64,000 nucleotides of DNA from Viscum album (GCA_963277665.1 OY728165.1:1753828772-1753892771); one strand, 5' to 3'; positions 12,033 through 25,543 are shown, counted from the first letter of the stretch. Notes: generated from the sequence alone by a model not told the origin. Program-made: numbers and translations.

Positions 12033-13059
12033 TGTAAAGACCTGTAAATTTAAAGGAAATTTTTTTTTCATAAATAATTTGGAATTTTCTGAGTCGGTGG
12101 CTTCTGACTGCACTTGATTTCGAGGCCCACTGTGCCCAGAATCAATTTTCGATGTTTAGCTCGGGTGCATTCAGTAAACGAACGAGCGGGTTTTTATATC
12201 TTTTAAATTGGTGCTCGAAATTGAAATCTGAGTGCACCGATGTAGTTGTAGCGTCAGTAATTGCTTAAAGGGACCTTTACCACAGTTTCATTGTAAGCGG
12301 GTTGAGAATTAATATTTGTTTAATTATATTAAAATAAATAAAATTGGTGGAGCAAAATTTTATTTTAAAGGATGGTGGTTATTTCCTCCCAAGGGGAGTT
12401 AAAGGTGGTCCCACACCCACATAACCTCTCATGAGTGGATATTTGTGGGGTGGGGCCCACACGTGACCTTAACCATTGAACTTCCCATAACTCTCATAAA
12501 CCACCATTAAACTCCCTTGTTTAATGTAGACAACTCTCCCAATATTTTTGAGATCTCTTCACCTTCTCCTCTTCCATTAATTCATTCCAACGCCTTAATT
12601 AATAAATTTTATCCTCTAATTTATTAATTAAGTGTTTGAATGTTTTAATTTTAAATGGATTATGTTAATAAAATAATTTGTGTACCTTATTATTTTATTT
12701 TGGAACGAGATTATTGTGTGGAAAGAACATTGGGGAGAGCTCTTGAGTTTATGAAGAGCACCGAACCTCTGATGAAGAACGATGACTTCTTCGATGAAGA
12801 ATGCTGGTTCCACGAAGAACTATGACGCACCTTACATTCTCATCTCCGTGACAAGTGAGGAGACACCACTTCCTCCTCCGATGCACTACGACGTCGTCTA
12901 CGAATCCTCTCCCAGTGACGCCGTCTTCCACTAAGCCCGACGTCTGATGTCAATTATCGAGGTATGGGATTATGTTCAATTTTAATGGATTAAAATTGTG
13001 CCTCATTTTTCATTGTATAACTTTGATTGCCTCTGCCTATTGTTATCGCTTAACGAAGA

Positions 13060-13770
13060 TGGTGCGGGCCGAAAGAACAAAGCCTAACGAGCCTCTGTTT
13101 GATCAAGTTTATTTATGGAATAGGTAACCGATGGCGAAACGCAGAAGAGGTCGGCGGCACAAGGGCCTTCGTCACACATGCAATGAAAAGATGCAGCCAT
13201 GTGGGCCGCGACGGAGGAAGCATGGCGCCATCTCGCCGTGCTGGAGGTGTGGACCCACAACCAGTGCATGCAGCAGTGGAGGAAGCCGGTGTCGTCACAC
13301 TAGATATGCGGAAGGAACTGCGGCCCGCTTCGTGGGCTGCTTCAGCGGAAGGACCAGCCGGGCAGTCGGCCGGCCGGTCGAAGCAGAGCTGTAGCGCCAG
13401 AAGGGCGCCGCGCCGGATGAGCCGTGGCCTACTCGTGCAGGCCGTTTGCGCCAGAAGGCCGGTCAGCTCCAGATGTTCAGTTAGGGAGTGTGGTGCCGCT
13501 TGGAGTCACCAGTTCGGGTATACGTGGGTCTGCCGCCCCCTCTGACCGTTCGACATTCGGGCTGAGCCAGCCGGGTCGCACCCAACTAGGTCGTGCCCAG
13601 CCGGGCCATGCCGGGGCGGGCCAAGCCGGGCTGGGCCGCGCCATCTTTGGGCCGGGTTGCAAGAATCTTCGGCCCGGTCCAACCCCCCTACCGGGTTGGA
13701 TCCACCAAAACTGGGTGACCTGACACGCTATCCCAATGGGCTTAATGGGTCGGGCCCGTTATTCACTTAA
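13060..13770. other. GC- and CpG-rich block in the 3' LTR of A
   Basis: This is the counterpart of 5230-5960. It holds a run of imperfect GGGC-type short repeats (13590-13640, variants of GGCCGGGC) that is longer than in the 5' copy. Open frames at 13099-13545 and 13424-13723 lie here and are treated as composition artefacts. Confidence 0.7.
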
Positions 13771-14150
13771 ACGCGAATAACATAAAAACTGCGCGTCTGA
13801 ATGATGCCCCGTCTGCGGCACTGGGATCATTTCAAAGAGGTGGTCCTTTTGTGATACTCTAAGTGAGTTTTGGACATCTTGGGTAAATGACTGGGTTTGG
13901 AACGAGCATTCTTTCAACCAGGCCCTTGGCACAGAAAAGCCAAAAACTCTCAGACTCGGTGTCCGTTTGACGCCCTATCTGTCACATTGATTTTCTTTTG
14001 ACAAGGCGGAACATCGGGATACATCAAATCTGAAATTCGTGACAGTTTATGTATCGACCCCCTTTACTTGAGGAGCGGACCCTCCGGGAATCGAGCATGT
14101 TGTGTACCGAAAACCTAGAGCTGGCTGAGACTGCGACGACTACCGTGGCG

Positions 14151-14384
14151 GGATCCTCCATGGGTTCGATGATGATGAGGACTGTACTTGGATCCTACAT
14201 GGGTTTAGTAGAGAGGATGGATATACTTGGATCCTCCGTGGGTATGGTAGTGATGACGACTGTACATGGATCCTACGTGGGTTTAGTAGTGATAGTTACT
14301 GTACTTGGATCCTACGTAGGTTCGACAGCGATGACTTCTGTACTTTGATCCTATGTGGGTTCGACAAAAGAGATGATTCATAGC
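14151..14384. repeat. Six 39-bp tandem units in the 3' LTR of A
   Basis: Units start at 14151, 14190, 14229, 14268, 14307 and 14346 (the last is TGATCC). The period is exactly 39 bp, with the same copy number as the 5' LTR. Confidence 0.93.
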
Positions 14385-15166
14385 CTACATCTAATCATCT
14401 CCACCTCTCTTCGTGAGTAGTATATATTTGTGAGCTGAGTCTTTTCTTTCTATCATTATCATTGATGTGAATAACTTCTTTCCTGTGTGGACCGGATTGT
14501 GCTCGGGATCGAGGGTTGGAGACGAACTGAGATTGATGACTTAGGTATATGTATGAGCATATATCTATGTGGGGTTGGTTGATTGTTTGGGATTGTTTAT
14601 TTCCGTTGTGGTTTATCCTTCGTGAATTCAAGGAGACCATCGGGGTTCTTAGGGTCCCTACTGAGTATCGTTATACTCACCCATACATGGGCAATGCCCG
14701 CACTATGTTTTATTGGTTGCAGAAGATGGACATCATGGATCGTGGTTGACGATTGTGGAGCTGGACAATATCTGGAGTTGGAGCACCAGGTTGGATGTAC
14801 ATAGAACGGATGGATGGACCTGAGGTATTGACGAGAATATCTGTACCCACCCTTCAGGTGGGATTTCCAGAGGACGAACCTATGGTTGCTTCTTTAATTT
14901 ACAGCAGTTGCACATTTATTCCCAGTTGTAATGTACTTTCAGTTGGGTTTGTATACTGGCCCTTTTACTTTCCAGCACTTACTTTTTACTCGGTTTTACT
15001 TAGTTCTTACTTCACTTGTGTACTCGGTTGTGTTTGTTTACTTTTATAAAGGCAATGCCTTCGCTTTTACAAGGATTTACTCCTTTGGTGCTAGTCTCCA
15101 GCCTCTATCCTATAGAAGGCGGGCTTGGGGTAGTCATGGCACATGCCCCAAGGACTGGTCATGACA

Positions 15167-15171
15167 CACAA
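15167..15171. repeat. Target-site duplication (right) of element A
   Basis: CACAA directly follows the 3' LTR end TGACA and equals 4264-4268. Confidence 0.9.
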
Positions 15172-15500
15172 TATAAAAAATGTATCATATCATGACCTAT
15201 AAAATTTATATGTTTGAAAAATATCAAATCATAACCCATTAAATAAAATGGTTTTCATTAACATTTATTCAAATCATAATCTATGAAAAGATATAGCTTT
15301 GTTAATCACTTTATTAAACTATATCCAGTGAAAAGAAGTGGGATTCAAAAACATATTACTTGTGGATGTGAAACGAGTTTCAAAAACATCATAAAATAAA
15401 ATCATAAACCATTTATAGAAATACCATTAATGGAACAAATATATAATTTCTTATAAAGTCATTACCAACATCATAAAATGTCATATTAAATGGAAAATAA
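15172..15500 (-). repeat. Degenerate ~50-bp repeats, D-like in inverted orientation
   Basis: A phrase of the type 'aaatcataaccca' recurs at 15228, 15271, ~15324 and 15400. Its reverse complement (tgggttatgattt) resembles the GGGTTAATCATG core of the ~50-bp repeats in the LTRs of element D. It may be an old D-family LTR fragment on the minus strand into which element A inserted. The match was judged by eye and is weak. Confidence 0.35.
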
Positions 15501-18500
15501 ATTTCAAATATATTTTATAAACATATCTTAATGAAAATAACCTTTCTTCATTGAAATAATATTCAATTATAAAATCATTTAACCTTTTTAAAACCAATTC
15601 ATTCAAAATTAAAATTAGAACATTTAAATAATAATTTTGAATCATTTTGGGGAAACTTTTCTTTGACAACTTACAACTAATTCTTGAAAATGTTTAAAAC
15701 ATCTCATAAACACAAAACTTTCTTGAAACCATTTTCATTTAAAAATGGTTTATAATATTTTTAAAATATCATTCAATACAATAAGTAATTTTTTAAGAAT
15801 TATTTACATGAATATGGTCTTCAATAATGATTAAAAAATATATAAACCATTTTTTAAAACATGGTTTTTGAACTAAAACAAATTTTCGACCAAAGAGAGA
15901 AATGTAGAAAATTTGTTTTTGAAAACATTTATTTATTTATATAAAATACCAAAGAGTGTGAAAATAGTAATAATACAAGGATATATCATTAACAAAAATA
16001 GTATACATAAACTCAATAATGTTCCAATGAGACGTATCATAATATTTTATCAAGGAAAAATATCACTAACACTCTAAAAAAGCGATGAGATTGATTCAAT
16101 AAAATAATATAACTTAGTAACAAGGGATTATACACTCCATGTAAGAAAAGGATATTACATGAAATATAAAATATCATTAAAGAAAAAATATCCCTGATAT
16201 AACATGTGAAATGGGTGTATGAAAGGTTATTTATGTGCATAACTAAACATGAGTCTCAATAAAGGAAAATTGATAGAATACTATTTTACCGATTTGGAAT
16301 CTTTTGAAAAATAAACTACATTAAATAAATAGAAGAAAATGGATCTATAAATACCCATAAATTTAATTATAATAATAATATAATTCATCCATGGGAATTA
16401 TAAAAACCGCAAAAAATGGAATGGGTGGTAAATAAAACATATTTCTCACAAAAATTAGAAAAGTGACATGAAATCCCCTTACCTTGTGTATTGACTCTCT
16501 TTATACACATAAAAGAATATTTTAAAAATAATTTATGTTTTAAAACAATTTTATACAAGAATATTATTATATATAATACCATATATGTTTTTATAAAGGA
16601 ATTATATTACTCTCTTGTTAGCAATCCTATGTTAAGGTTTAACATTGGGTAATATTTGCGTTGTTATTCACATGTTTCTTAATTTGTTATATATTTAAAC
16701 ATTAAACATATATAATGATTTAAAATAAGAAACAAATGATATAAAAATAATCTATATGTATTATATCAGTATTACAATAGTCTATATAATATATTTTTAT
16801 GAATTGGAAGACACCTTTCCTAGAGACGGTAAGTCGTACGTACGAATGAACATGGTTTCTGTTTTTATGGTTCTTTTAGAAGAATGAAATAAAATAAAAT
16901 ATAAGTATCTATATATATATCACTATTAATTTAGAATTATTATATCATATATATCATATAATATAACTAAAATTATCCTTAATAAATTTCATATAGCGTG
17001 TGATAGAATCACATCTCTTTGAGTGGGCGGTTGTCCAAACATCCCCAAACAATGTTTTTATAACTACTACAAGTGGAAAGTAAAAATGGAATGTCTTATA
17101 AAGGAAAAATTAATATTAATTTCATGACTAATATCATCTATGGAATATATAAACATCTTTTCCATCAATATTTTTACCATGATAGGTGGTAAAGGGATAA
17201 TGACCAATCATTGTTTAGTGAGGTGGTAGTTTACCATACACATAAATAGTTTTTTCATTAACCATTATATGGATGTTTGTATTGGTATAAAAACTACTTA
17301 TAATATTAAAAATTCTATCTGTTCTATAAATTAACTAATTAAAGAGAATTTAGTGGTGGATAATGGAATGAAAAGAAATGATCTTGAGAGAAGGCATTAC
17401 CTCTTAATTGGGTAACTCATTTTGGTTTGTACCAAAAGACATCTGTGGATTGGTTTCTACTAAATGTGAGGATTATAAAAATAACTGAGGTATTTTGTTA
17501 ATTTCATTAGAAATATATTGTCCCAACATAAGTGTTTTGAGATATATAACATTGACGGAGAGGTGGTGGCCTTCTTTATGGAAGGGAAAGGGAAGAGTTA
17601 TCAATATTGAAAACAAGTTATGTGTTCCAACGTTTTTACCCATACAATGTCATATAAAACCAACCAAACTAAATAATGCAATGCTAATAGAAGAAATATT
17701 TTCACCCAATTGGTTTTGTTCAAGTGGAAAGGACTTTTGGGCCCTTATATTTAAGGCTTATTCCCTTGTTAGGATTAATCAATATAATTATTTTTAACTA
17801 CATTAACTAATTATTTTGGTATAAACCCAATTTTACATTAATAGACATTATTAATAAATTTGATTACAATTATGTAATAAATATTTCAAAATATCAATCA
17901 CATATGTTGATGAAATATGTTATCACACTGACAGGATGACTTTGTGAGTTTTTACTGTAATGACATCCAAAAGCTAACTATATTTTTATACCCTATTTCA
18001 ATGTGAAATTAATTATAATGACCACAATTTGATTAATTGATACTATTATTATCTATTAATACATAAAAAACAGTAAAATATAGTTTATTTTAATACATAA
18101 ATTAGATGAAAATGAGGTTTTTAATTAAATTCTCTATTTTTAACTATTAATAAAAATGAAATGCTACCAAAAATAGAAAACATTTATCCTAACCTATTTT
18201 TTAAATATTAAATATGAATTTATGTTTAACATATAAAATCAAAAATAGTTTAAAAAATTTGATTTAAAATATGTTCTCCATTAAAATGAGGAAAATTTTA
18301 TTTTATATAAATATAGTGGATTATGTATAAAATTAGGTTTCTTGAATCTTATGTCTATAAATTCTATAGAATGAATATATATTTTTCGAACAAGTAAAAT
18401 ATAATAACATTAATATCACTCTCTAATTGTAATTAATTTGATTTCATAGAGTAAAATTTCTTTGTGAAAACAATAATTATAATGTTTAACTTTATATTCA

Positions 18501-19679
18501 ATATATTTGTATATTCATTTCTAATTAGTAGTATCATATGAAATCATCATATATTTTTGTAAGAAATGTATCTTCATAAATTAGTTAATATTATCCACAA
18601 AAAAATTTAGAGTTACGTTATTTCATCTTATATTAAATAATAATATTTTAATAATATATTATTTTTTAGTAAATCTTAGTCATTCATGTTATGAAATACA
18701 CCAAGGAAAGCCATTGTTGCATGTTATACATGAAAAAATGGGGTTCCATATATAAGAAGCTAAAATTTATGTTATGTGTAGTGAATAATTAAATTTTTGT
18801 AGACTATAATGCAAGACAAACACATTGATTTAATATAAAATGAACCATTTTCATTATTTCATAGAATGAAAAATATCAAAAGATAAAATTGATTCAAAAA
18901 AATTTATTTCACAAAATCCTAAGAATTTAAAAATATTTTTCCATGTACTTAATGAAAACTACCTCCAAATTCCGAGAAATATAACACAAAATATATTAAC
19001 ATTAATAAAAAATCTCAAACTGGATCTCTGATAGAACATTGTCAGGAACTGGCCCGGGTACCCTGGAAACCTAATAACCGAGTTGGCACTAACAAGGCCT
19101 GAATGGCATTCTCAATCCCCATGGGTAGGTGACATGAACCTCGCATCATAAAAAATTAATGTGGGAAAAATATTTTACAAACAATGTGAATGCAAGATAA
19201 CAAGATAGTATTCCTAATAGAGAAACTCCACATGGAGAAGTTCACCAAAATTCAAATAGGTATAAACATCCCAACTTACTATAAAAAAGTACACAAATAC
19301 TGATAGAACATCACATGTCCCAACTGAATAAATTATCTACATCCAAGAATCAATAGTTCATACCACCTCTAAGGGGTGCTTTACCCCAGCTCATACATAG
19401 ATAGAGATAATCTAAATACACCGGATGGCATAGGTAGGTTGTAAGAATAAAATAATATTATGGTATCACCATGGTTTCCATAATATGATTCCGATATTTA
19501 ATTAACCAATATAAAGAGCATACTATTTTTAAATAAATATTTTGGACATTTAAGAGGGTATTTAAAGAAATCAGTCTTTATAATTCAAATTATGTTGTAT
19601 AATTAAAATGATGTAGTTACTTTTAATCAAATTTCATAAATAAACCTTCTCAATAAAACATTTTTTATAAATTATTTTT
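15501..19679. other. Unassigned AT-rich intergenic DNA
   Basis: No gene or complete element is recognised. The frame at 17495-17797 (+) has no familiar domain. A small GC-richer islet at about 19040-19140, and the sequence after it to about 19440, differ in composition from the rest and look like part of another, unidentified repeat. Nothing else stands out. Confidence 0.5.
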
Positions 19680-21319
19680 AACTATATAAGAATTCTTATG
19701 ATTACTTTAATTTCGTTATGTTTTCAAAATCACAAACAATTTTTCCTTAATGAATATTTTCTTCCTCTAAGGAAATATTTATTCTTTATCCTTAGAATAC
19801 TTTTATATGTTATTATTAATGTTACAAATCGATGATTATTTTTATTTATCTTAAAAACTGAATTTCATTAACAATAATTGGATCCTTATTCAAAACATGG
19901 AATATTAAAATTTCTTAGATACCAAGTGTCACTATTTTTAGACATCTATTTCATCTATATTAAAACTATGTTTCATCCTAATCATTGAGTCTAAGTATCA
20001 CAAAAATCATAATCACAATTCTTTGAAATTCAGACTATGAATTCCTCATAATTAAGAATCCTTATTCCTCAGTATTTAGACTCTGATTTCCTCAAAATTA
20101 TGATTGTAATTTCACCTATAATTAGACTCTCTTTTATTAAAAAATCAAACTCCGTTTATATAAATATTTAGACACTATATCCCACTATATTTAGAGTTTG
20201 ATTATTTATACTTCTAATGTAATCATTTATTTATTTTTATTTTTTCCAGCTTTATCATATTATAGTTTACATAACTTATATATAATAAAAAATTCTTTTC
20301 GTAGTTCTTATAATATTTTACACATTATAATGTTATAAAAAAATGATTCTGTACAATCTATTTCTAACTAACCATTGGTTGAGTGAAATGTGTACAAGTC
20401 CTTCAAAATTTCATGGAAAAATAAGACTTTTGGAGGATGGAGTAGAGTATTGATGTATTTTTATAAAAATGAGATCTTTTGAATGAGACCAATAAATATT
20501 TAGAGATTACATGAGGTGATTATGTCAATTGATTTCTAGAGAGATAAAATCCCATGCTTTGTGCGATCTTTGAACATCTTGTTTATATATGACCAACTTG
20601 TTCATCTTTTTAGAAATCTATTTTTTTTACAATCGAGGAATTTTAGGGATAAAATGACAGAGGTGCCTACCTCATTAATTTTTGATGACTTCTCGGGATT
20701 GGAAGATAGAGGTGACGATTACTTAAAAGTTAGACGACTTCTAGAGATAGGAAGACAGAGGTGTCGACTACCTAAATGTTCAGGGGCTTCTAGGGATAGA
20801 AAAAAATGCTGATATTCTTATTGAGGGATTACGCGGGTGTGGGTGAGACAAAAATTATTGAATGTATAACTCATGGAAACGTTATAAAAGCTTGTTGCCT
20901 ACCATTCTCTTTGGGTTAGAAGATTTCCTACATGTTTACTTATTTTGGTCAAAATATATCTTTATGCTTCAATTTTTTTAATGATATTATGTGTAACATT
21001 GTTATATTTTCTTATATATTTTTTTATATATACTTACTCTGATAAATAAGACTATATTCACATTAAAGTAGAATCTTTCACTAATATAAACATACTTATG
21101 TTTCCATTAGTTTAACTTGTTTAAGTTTAGGTTTCTTATTGTTGGACATGGGTCCTTCCAATTATTTCATTATGTTAGAACCAAAGAGTATTTGTTTATT
21201 TACATTTTTTATGATAGTTAAACATAGATTCCATTTTTCACTTAAAATAGAAATGTTTTTAAATATAGAATTCACCACTGTTCTTGTAATTGAGCATCTA
21301 CATTTATATTTTATTACTA
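19680..21319 (+). repeat. 5' LTR of element B
   Basis: It is collinear with 42857-44554. Shared landmarks are 'aaaactgaatttcatta' (19854 and 43034), a series of 'ttcagactctgaattcc'-type phrases (20030-20110 and 43200-43320), 'gaacatcttgtt' (20572 and 43800), 'gggattac' followed by 'gtgtgggt' (20825 and 44060), and the end before the PBS. The start is placed by back-alignment to the PPT-defined 3' LTR and is uncertain by about 10 bp. Confidence 0.8.
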
Positions 21320-21322
21320 AAA

Positions 21323-21334
21323 TTGGTATTAAAG
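21323..21334 (+). other. Primer-binding site of element B
   Basis: TGGTATTAAAGG follows the 5' LTR and is a decayed version of TGGTATCAGAGG, the initiator-Met tRNA complement. It differs at two or three positions. Confidence 0.7.
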
Positions 21335-21481
21335 GTGATTTCTAAAGTACTTATAAGTTTTCTTTCTCAATTATTCTCGCTCAACTTTACTTGTTCATGT
21401 TATTCTTTAGATTGTCCTTATAAATTGTTTACAGAATTTAAACTAAAAAAACATATCTTGGAAAATATATTTTGTTTTAGA

Positions 21482-24400
21482 ATGGAAGATATGAATTTTT
21501 GTTCTATATATAACCTGAATCCTACCAGACCACCAATCATTGAATTGTAATGATTATGATTACTGGAGAGATATGATGAATAATTATGTTATTAACATTG
21601 GAGTGGACAATTTTGTTCTGCTTACTTAATATTAAAATATTCCTGATAAGCAAATCAGAACATTGAAAAATAAAAAAAACCCGAAAATAAACTAAACTAA
21701 AAATTATAGAATATTCTTTTATGTTCTAGGACAATGAAATATTAGTAGTCAAATATCTTCTTGTGAAGATGAAAATAGCATCTGTATGAAACAGGAAGTT
21801 ACATAATTTGGAACTTCTAATGTAATTGATTCTAGATGATATATGGTAAGAGCAGAAGATCATGTACTTTTATTTACATATGGAGATCATGTCTACATAG
21901 TGCAACAAAGACAAATGACCATTGTGAACAGTATAAAATTTATGGTAGATAATTTTCATGATTATGATGTTCTTGTCGAAATGATAATTGATATAATTCC
22001 AAATTAGTGACAATCTAAAATCAAATCTATTGATTTAAATATAAAAGTATGTAACATAACTCTTGATGAGTAATTTGTAACTCTTCTTCAGAATGAAACA
22101 AGAATAACGAAATATTCTAATTTTAACATGAATAAGGATGGTAATGGAACTGTTGCTTTCTCTACTACATCTAAATACATGAATCCTGAAAGTTTAACTA
22201 GATCGAATTCCTTGAAATATTTTTCTTTATCTGAATCAAGTGATAGTGATCAGTTTGAGAATGAATTAGACAATCCTGTTCGAAGGATGAAACAGATTAT
22301 GGGAAAGAATAATGTTTAGTATAGATATATAAAAGAAGGATAGAGATGAAAATAAGGATTCTGATGTAACATGTTAATTTTTCTAATTTTTGGGGTTTCA
22401 TCCTCCTTTATTATTTTAAGAAAATGCATCTTTCAAACTTAGTAGAGGGAGACCAATTAAATAGCACGAAGGCCCAAGACCAAGTGGTCTGAATACAAGG
22501 CACGAAATCCTTTTTTTGGCCCAAAGGGCCCTTCGGTGAATAGAACTACTACATTAACCAGACTGCTACAGTACTCTCTATAGTAACACCACCACTATAG
22601 TTCCTGCTACAGTTCCCTCACTGCTACAGTGCTACCGCCACTACTCTGAAGTAACATGTTTTGAATACAAAAGGGATGGAAATATCAGACCTTATTTTCC
22701 ATGTCATAAGATAGATGACTAAAAGGAAAAGCATTATGAAATGAATAAAATGAATTACTACAAATATAATGTTAATATTTTCATGAAGTCTAATGGCACC
22801 TGTTGTTCCAGTGGTGATGACACATCAAATGAAACATTGGAATATGAATCCTCTAGTTAGAAGAATTTTGGTCTCATAGCAAGATTATGTATTATAAAAA
22901 ATTATTATTGTTAAGGCACACAATTTTGAATCCTAACCTAATATTTCTTTAAATGATAATTTTTCTAATGATGAATATTATGAATCTTTGGAAGAAGAAT
23001 ATTATTTATCAGAATATAATACTTTACCTTCATCAAAAGAAGATTCTAGTTTTTCTAAATTACTATAGAATGTGAACTGTAAGAAAAAAATGAAGTTATA
23101 GAAAGAAAATTATACCATTTCTTTTATAACAAAAAAATCATAAACATTTATAAAGAACATGATAAAAAACACTTTCTTTTTAAAGTGTATATAATAACCT
23201 TATGGAAATTAATTTTGAGAAGAATAAACTTTATAAGGATCTTCAAATTTTTATTTCTATGAATTTTTTTCGAGAATAAATCATGTTAAAAAAAATTGAT
23301 TTTGGGGATACGAATTTAGTTATTATAATATATTCCAACATTTTTTAATTCATGAATCTTTTAACAAATTTAACTTCTAGAATGAAAGAAGTTGATAAAA
23401 TTTATTAACAATTTATTCCTCTTAAAGATTGTTAAAAATTCAGTTATACTCACTCAAAAACTATTTTTAGTCAAAATCATTTCATTCCCCAAAGAGTTCA
23501 TTTTCCACTAAGATTCAATGTGGTGGACATTGGATGAAAAAAATTTCTTTAAATAAAACCCTATCCTAAGGTTTTCATAAAGCTTATTTTTCTATGAAAA
23601 TGTGGATACTTAATATTATTCTTTTTGAAATTACAGGATCCATGAATACTTGGATTCTAAAAGTTTAACTATTTTAATTTTTAAAAAAATAATTCAAGTA
23701 CCAACAAAAATAGATACTATATGGATAGTGGATTTTCTTGGCACATGAATGGTAACAAAATTATCTTTGAAAATATTATCAGGGAGGAAGGAGGAAATGT
23801 ATCTTTTGGAGATAATGCTTAGGGAGAAATTTTTGGTATATGTATCATTGTTGTTCATGGAAAAGATTTAATTTCAAATGATTTTTTAGTTAAAGGTCTT
23901 AATAACCAAAATATAAGAACAATCTAATTATATGGTGAAGATTAACTTGTGAATTTTGGGAATGATAAATACATAGTACACAATTCCAAGGAAGAGTTTC
24001 TTATCTCTGTCCATAGGCATGAGAATGGTAATAAAATAAACATAGAATACCTTAAGAGTCGTGATATACATTTTATTTAGTGCAATGGAAGATAAATCTT
24101 GGTTATGTGATATAAGAATTGGACACATTATCCTTAAGGACCTGTGAAAACTCTCAAAGAAAAGACATCTTAAGGATTTACAAGAGCATAGAGTTGATTC
24201 TTAAAAATTTTGTGATTATTTTCAATGTAATAAAAGCATAAACCATGATTTAAATCAACCGGTGATGTCTTGATTTCTAATGCATTACTAACAGAGAATA
24301 TCAATCTTTTTGGTCCAAGAAAAACTATATATATTAGAGGAAAATAATATATATTTTATTTAGATGATGATTACACTAGATTTACATGGGTCTATTTCCT

Positions 24401-25543
24401 TGAAATAAAATCCAAATTTTTTTAGTATTTTAAAAAATTTAGATACCAAGTTAAAAATGTGAAAAACCTTCATTGTTAACTATTCATATTGATCATGGGG
24501 GAGAATTTCAATATTTATATTTTCAATCTTTTATAGAAAGAAATTAATTCCTTATAACATTTCAGCCCCAAGAACTCCTCAACAAAATAGTGTTCTTGAA
24601 TAAATAAATTGGAATATATAATAGATAAGTAAAACCATTATGAGTTAATTTTCTATTGAAAAACACTTTTGGGATGAAGCTGTTAGTACTACCTATTAGA
24701 TTATAAATCGAGTTTTTATTAGACCTTTTCATAGAAAAACACATTCTGAATTATGTACTGGTCAAAAAACTAATGTTACTTAATTAAATATATTTAGATG
24801 CAACATATTCATCTTGAATACTAAATATAATTTACCAAAATTCCCAACCAAATCCGATGAAGGAATATTATTAGGCCATTCAACTACTTCTAATTCTAAT
24901 ACAATTTTTCACAAAAAGTATTGTACTGTTATGGAAATAGGTCATGTCATATTTGATGAAAATGATCCCTTTATTTTTAAGAAACCCCAAACTATATACA
25001 AGGATGTGTTTTTAAAAATTTATTATCAAAATTTGATGTAAAATTATTCTAAAATTGTAAATACTAATTAAAATATTTCTAAAGTATTTACCATAGATGA
25101 TTTTTTTACATTTTGTTAACGAACAATTTTTTCAAAACCCAAATATGTTATTTCGCATGAATTATCCAAGTGGTTGAATCATTGGTGATTTAAATAAACC
25201 TATAAGGACTATAAGTTATTTATGAAATGAATTTGAGCAACTAGAATTTCCTTAGAAATTTGAACATAAATGAACTAATGAAGATTAGGTGGTGATGATT
25301 GGATTAAGTCCATAAAAGAGGAACTAAATGAATTCAAAAGGGAAAATGTTCGGACCTTGGTTTAAAGACCTAAGGATAATTCTGTAATTAGTGTAAAATT
25401 GGTCTAAAAAACAAATGTGATGAAAATAGAATAATTTTTTGAAAAAAAGAAACATTAGTTACTAAAAAATGTAATGAAAAAATGGAATAGATTATAAAAA
25501 ATCCCACGCTCCAGTATCTAGGCTTGAATCTATTCATATTATA
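21482..25543 (+). pseudogene. gag, protease, integrase and start of RT of element B (5' part)
   Basis: Decayed copia gag-pol, interrupted by N. Gag starts at the Met at 21482, with N-P-T-R-P-P and then Y-W-R-D-M-M across a stop near 21550. A CCHC knuckle remnant near 22655-22700 (C-F-E-Y-K-R-D-G-N-I) has lost a Cys, the His and the last Cys. The protease keeps Y-M-D-S-G near 23713-23727 and G-D-N-A. Integrase begins with a zinc-binding remnant near 24130-24240, followed by the core near 24360-24600 (F-T-W-V-Y-F-L, E-I-K-S-K), and reads through D-E-G-I-L-L-G-H and V-I-F-D-E-N-D at 24814-25041. RT starts near 25280 with D-D-W-I-K-S-I-K-E-E-L and stops at the N junction. There are dozens of stops and several frame changes. 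Confidence 0.85.
25205..25543 (+). repeat. Duplicated RT segment of B, left copy
   Basis: This 339-bp stretch, starting AGGACTATAAG and ending CATATTATA, recurs at 37963-38303 on the far side of element N. The copies differ at about 15% of positions by eye. It encodes the start of the B reverse transcriptase. The right copy begins exactly at the end of N's 5' LTR, and the left copy ends exactly where N's truncated 3' LTR begins. Confidence 0.9.

Larger units (their letters stand above)
12033..15166 (+). repeat. 3' LTR of element A
   Basis: This 3.13-kb LTR begins TGTAAAGACCTG and ends GGTCATGACA, keeping the canonical TG...CA termini. It is collinear with the 5' LTR, including the GC-rich block (about 13060-13770), six 39-bp units (14151-14384) and the TATA-like box at 15045. 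Many base changes and small indels separate the two copies. Confidence 0.93.
4264..15171 (+). mobile_element. Element A: Tekay/Del-like Ty3 chromovirus, full-length but coding-dead
   Basis: This is a complete LTR retrotransposon bounded by the 5-bp direct repeat CACAA (4264-4268 and 15167-15171). It has LTRs at 4269-7356 and 12033-15166, an initiator-Met tRNA PBS at 7360, one gag-pol region in the order gag, PR, RT, RNase H, IN, chromodomain, and a PPT at 12019-12032. This order with a terminal chromodomain is diagnostic of plant chromoviruses. The long LTRs, the TGTAA start and the TGACA end fit the Tekay/Del group. The two LTRs look about 85% identical over the first 450 bp by eye, so the insertion is old. 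Its base composition is clearly more GC-rich than the DNA on either side. The clade call is inference from architecture and motifs. Confidence 0.93.

Noticed and set aside
17495..17797. 100-codon open frame on the plus strand
   Set aside because: No domain or homologous pattern was recognised. It is an isolated chance frame or part of an unidentified repeat.
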